Positions 60,739-64,000 of a DNA stretch of 64,000 bases are shown here, one piece after another (the stretch's first letter is position 1; the number at the start of each line of letters is the position of its first letter). The position numbers were made by a program, and so were the translations under genes. This DNA comes from Siphonodentalium dalli (Eukaryota > Mollusca > Scaphopoda > Gadilida > Siphonodentaliidae). Under the pieces are notes generated by a model. That model saw only the letters and a list, made by a program, of their open reading frames with translations. It had not been told where the DNA came from and searched no databases. Where the stretch lies: contig CP136064.1 of assembly GCA_032622095.1 (NCBI GenBank), forward strand, positions 128,573,605-128,637,604, read 5' to 3'.

Positions 60739-61183
60739 ATGCACGGGCGGCGTTCGATCGTTGCAGAAATATTCGCCATCAACAGAATATTAAAATATAT
60801 ATAGTTTTGTTCATATATAGCCTGCTCGTGTTACAGAAGTTTTGCTTCTGTTTACACAACACAGCGCAATTCTATTGGCTAATCACACACAAATGATATA
60901 AACGCTCTTTATTATTTCCATAGCAGGAAAACAGCAACAAATAACGCTCTTTATGTTTACCATATCCGGATCTAAACAAAGGCCAGGTTCTGTAACGTTT
61001 TTTGCTTTTGTTTACATAACAAATGAAAAACATTTGACAATAACATACTGTTTATGCCATATTTCTGATTGGTATAAGAACAAGGCTTGTTTATATTTTA
61101 CTATTATTTCTGTTTATGGCGGCTTTTGATGGAGGTGAATATTTTAACAGCATATATACCCACCGCCAACGCCGCCCGTATTT
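60739..61183 (-). mobile_element. TTAA-flanked MITE, copy C
   Basis: The 445-bp element lies between TTAA at 60735-60738 and 61184-61187, in reverse orientation to copies A and B. Ends: ATGCACGGGCGGCGTT, and the complement of AAATACGGGCGGCGTTGG. Close in sequence to copy A through AACGCTCTTTATGTTTACCA and CATATTTCTGATTGG. Confidence 0.82.
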
Positions 61184-61187
61184 TTAA

Positions 61188-62518
61188 ATCACGGTTTACA
61201 TGGGTTTACTGGGATGAATTGAGTTTCACCATGATAACACTAGTTCAATCCACCCTGCTCTATCACAAATGTAAATAATGATTTGTGGTACAATTACATG
61301 AATATTAAATATGTCAATCAGATGTTATATTTTGGTAATAACGTATATGTACCCCTGTATATATCGGCAGGATAATAATACATAAAAAGCGCCCGGGGTA
61401 TCAATATCAATATAATTTATTACAAGGGAGAGGGCTTCAAATAAGCCTATGGCCTGTTGACTAATCCCATTTTCTTCTAAATTCGCACATATTTTAATTA
61501 TATCTTTGAATGTCCATAGAGGGAAAATAAATACTGTTTAAACTAATATAATTTATTCCGGAACAAGTCGTTTTAACTTTTAGTTCCGACACCTTTAGAT
61601 GTTATCAATTTTCACATGTCACATATAATGGATTTTTGTTTTGTTTTAGTTTGAAGAATCAAAGTCGTATCTCAAATCGTGATAGAATCATTCAACTAAT
61701 GGTTTGAACTGTTCTAAGGATTCGATTGCAACGATGAAATCTCGTAAATTGTTCCAGTGTTTGATCATCCGTTGCTTGAAACAATATCTTCCCGCATTCT
61801 TCTGTGATCGGGGCATTTGCAGTTTGTGTTAATGGCTTCTTGTTCTGTCTTAAAGTGCTTTCTAGAAATGCTGGCAACTGTCCGTGTTATATCGATTTTA
61901 ACAAACAAAGGTCCCATCAGAATCGTCTATACTTCACAGACATTAAACGGACATGGCTTATTCGAACCCTAAAATTTATGTATACGTAATTCGAGAACAG
62001 GGGTCTCAAAACATACATATGCAAACTATTCCCGAGCTAATTCGTCGATATAGCGCTAAAAACCGCGTTTTATTAGTTATAGTTTTGCGTAAATTTGATA
62101 TCGTTTCTCTGTTCCGGTTAAATTGTTCTAATCAGCCGATCTTCCGAGTGATGCCGGCAGCGCTCGTGTGGTTTCGGAAATTTGCGCATTCTTTCATACC
62201 GCCATGTTTGTGACGTATTTTATGTTTCGAGGCTCCCCAGCGTCTCTATAATTTTCGGTACGCGATAATGTGTTTCCGTTGGATCTTATTTGTCCATGCG
62301 ATAATAATAGCCTCTGTTGACAAGGATGTAACGATAGAACGGTTTTCCAGTTTGTTACACAATGTCAACATGAATTTAGTCATTTACATTGATCCTTGGA
62401 ACAGATTCACTTTTCTCAAATATACTCTAAGCGTAATTTTGTATAGTCAATAATTTTCAATTGAGCGTGGCACTATATATATGTTTGGTCGATGAACTGC
62501 AGTTAGTTCAAGTTCTTT
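61188..62518. other. Unassigned DNA
   Basis: No gene or clear repeat boundary recognised. Frames of 60-86 codons lack support. Confidence 0.4.
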
Positions 62519-62522
62519 TTAA

Positions 62523-62978
62523 AGGTACTCAATCCGATCAGACGGTCCGCATACCATCAAGATACAACAACAAAATTTCTTCAAAATACGCTTTAGTTAT
62601 CAGAATCGATTTATTGAAGCAAAATAATGCTAATCACTGTCAACTGAGGTATCAAATTTCCCAAAACTTGTTATTTATAAACATTTTGTTCAACAAAATA
62701 TGGCCGTATTATCACTAAAGTATCACGAGATTTGACCGTATTATCACTTGATTTTAGAGTTATCCATCTTCATCCGTAGTTTTTCCCGAGACCCTCCGTT
62801 TGACCCACGTGTTTCTGGATAACATATCATTACACATCTCGAGAAATAACAAACTTCAAAAATCGATATCTGATCACTCTGAGCTTTGATGGGTGGGTTC
62901 CTCGACTCGAATCAAATATGTTTTACCCCCGAAACCACAGAAATAGTAATTTAGGAGCGTCTGATCGGATTGAGTACC
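62523..62978 (+). mobile_element. MITE, GTACTCAATCCGA family, copy 2
   Basis: The ends are 21-bp near-perfect inverted repeats beginning GGTACTCAATCCGATC (62524 onward, and the complement ending at 62978). TTAA precedes the left end (62519-62522); the right flank has lost it. The body matches 35967-36386 in reverse. Confidence 0.78.
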
Positions 62979-62994
62979 TACCCAGGTGGTGACA

Positions 62995-63115
62995 AATAAA
63001 AGATTTTAAAAATCGATATCTTGATAACTCTGAGCTTTAATGGGTGGGGTCCTCGACTCAAATCAAATATTTGGTTAACCCCCCGAAGCCAGAGAAATAC
63101 TAATTTAGGAACGAA
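62995..63115 (+). repeat. Partial tandem copy of the MITE end
   Basis: Repeats 62845-62955 with AAAAATCGATATCT, TAACTCTGAGCTTT-ATGGGTGGG, TCCTCGACTC-AATCAAATAT and AGAAATA-TAATTTAGGA, immediately after the element. It lacks the terminal inverted repeat. Confidence 0.8.
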
Positions 63116-64000
63116 AAGAAAATTTGGAAAATAAGTTTCTACCTATAATAAAAAGGAACGATATAGAAAACTGCCACTTTCATGGTGATATACTGGCGTC
63201 CGTGTGGAGTTTAGAGTCATCCATGATGACAATTGGTATTGAACAATGCTGACTTTCTGTGATAGGTGGCATTATGTGCACCAACTATCGCAAAGTTGGT
63301 AATAAAATGAAATATACACAAACAATGCTTAGTCGTAAACCATATAATTATGATGAATGTCTGTCCCAAAATGGCCATATCACACCTGTTACCTCATTTT
63401 ATATTGGAATAGTTAGAAAATAGACATGAAAAATAACACCAAAAACAGCGTTTTCACCATCGGTTTCAGTAGCAGAATACGATTAAATTTGTTTTAAATT
63501 ATTTTACTCAAAATGTGTCTACATTATTTACACGCCGTTCCCACGACACAACTTTGAAATTATACAGCAGTGTCGGAACATAAAGCTCACATCTTCTACT
63601 TTCATATGATATCTAATTTGTCCGTGTGTTAAACAAAATATAGTTAAAAGTGTTCACCCAAGGAGATAATTAACACAGTTCCAATGGTACGTGCGTGTGT
63701 ATACACTCTCACCGCCTGTCTATCTTGTTTCCAGTTGATTTCAACATATACACATGCAATGGACGGATCAACGTAATTTGTGAACAACTATATGGATATA
63801 TACTTTGCTAGATCATATCATGATCTCTACCCTGGCTTCGCCCGTAGAGATAATTCTACACCAGTTCAAATAATGTGAAAGTTTTCATGTTCAGATAGGG
63901 AAGATTAAAAACAATTAAAAAAACAGTGTCGCTAATATATTCTTAGTTAATATCGTTCCTCGGTAAATACTGTATTCCATAGTGTACGTAGGTCACGAAG
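63116..64000. other. Unassigned DNA
   Basis: No gene recognised. The short inverted pair TATCATGATCTCTACC/GTAGAGATAATT is at about 63817-63855. Confidence 0.4.

Overview
The window looks like repeat-rich nuclear DNA of a marine lophotrochozoan animal, most likely a mollusc. The base composition is AT-rich. The one credible host gene is split by a long intron. Most recognisable coding sequence is decayed non-LTR retrotransposon (LINE). The rest is inverted-repeat DNA elements, minisatellites and microsatellites. The mollusc call is inference from repeat and LINE style. No rRNA, tRNA, CRISPR or bacterial-type operon is seen.

Host gene (minus strand). Exon 1 (14633-14962) encodes a signal peptide and a PAN/apple-like domain and ends in a consensus GT donor. 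About 11.8 kb downstream, exon 2 (2571-2829) has a consensus acceptor and donor, enters in the phase that exon 1 leaves, and carries three N-glycosylation sequons. The intron between them holds two decayed LINEs, a composite foldback element, a GATATC palindrome array with an embedded MITE, and another long inverted repeat. Later exons would lie left of 2571 and were not identified.

15-29 kb. A TA-flanked MITE, several long hairpins and a (CT)n(TA)n microsatellite come first. Then comes a Jockey-like LINE (19.6-22.5 kb) cut exactly at a TTAA by a 1,464-bp piggyBac-type non-autonomous element. Directly after that LINE's stop codon lie six tandem hairpins (21889-22182). They share one asymmetric internal loop, while their stems differ in sequence but stay paired. 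I consider this the most interesting feature of the window. Two copies of a TTAA-flanked MITE and a roughly 150-bp tandem repeat follow.

29.2-35.5 kb. A roughly 6.3-kb inverted repeat: arms of about 1.8-2.1 kb enclose a minisatellite that itself reverses orientation around a central hairpin.

36-51 kb. More MITEs and a LINE linker relic lead to a nest of LINEs. A Nimb/I-like element (44.1-45.66 and 50.09-50.69 kb, plus) is split by a CR1-like element (minus). The 5' end of the CR1-like element is inverted (49459-49825), as expected from twin priming.

51-64 kb. Mostly unassigned AT-rich DNA with hairpins, minisatellites, a relic of a TE-type ORF (57.48-57.96 kb), a third TTAA MITE copy and a second copy of another MITE family.
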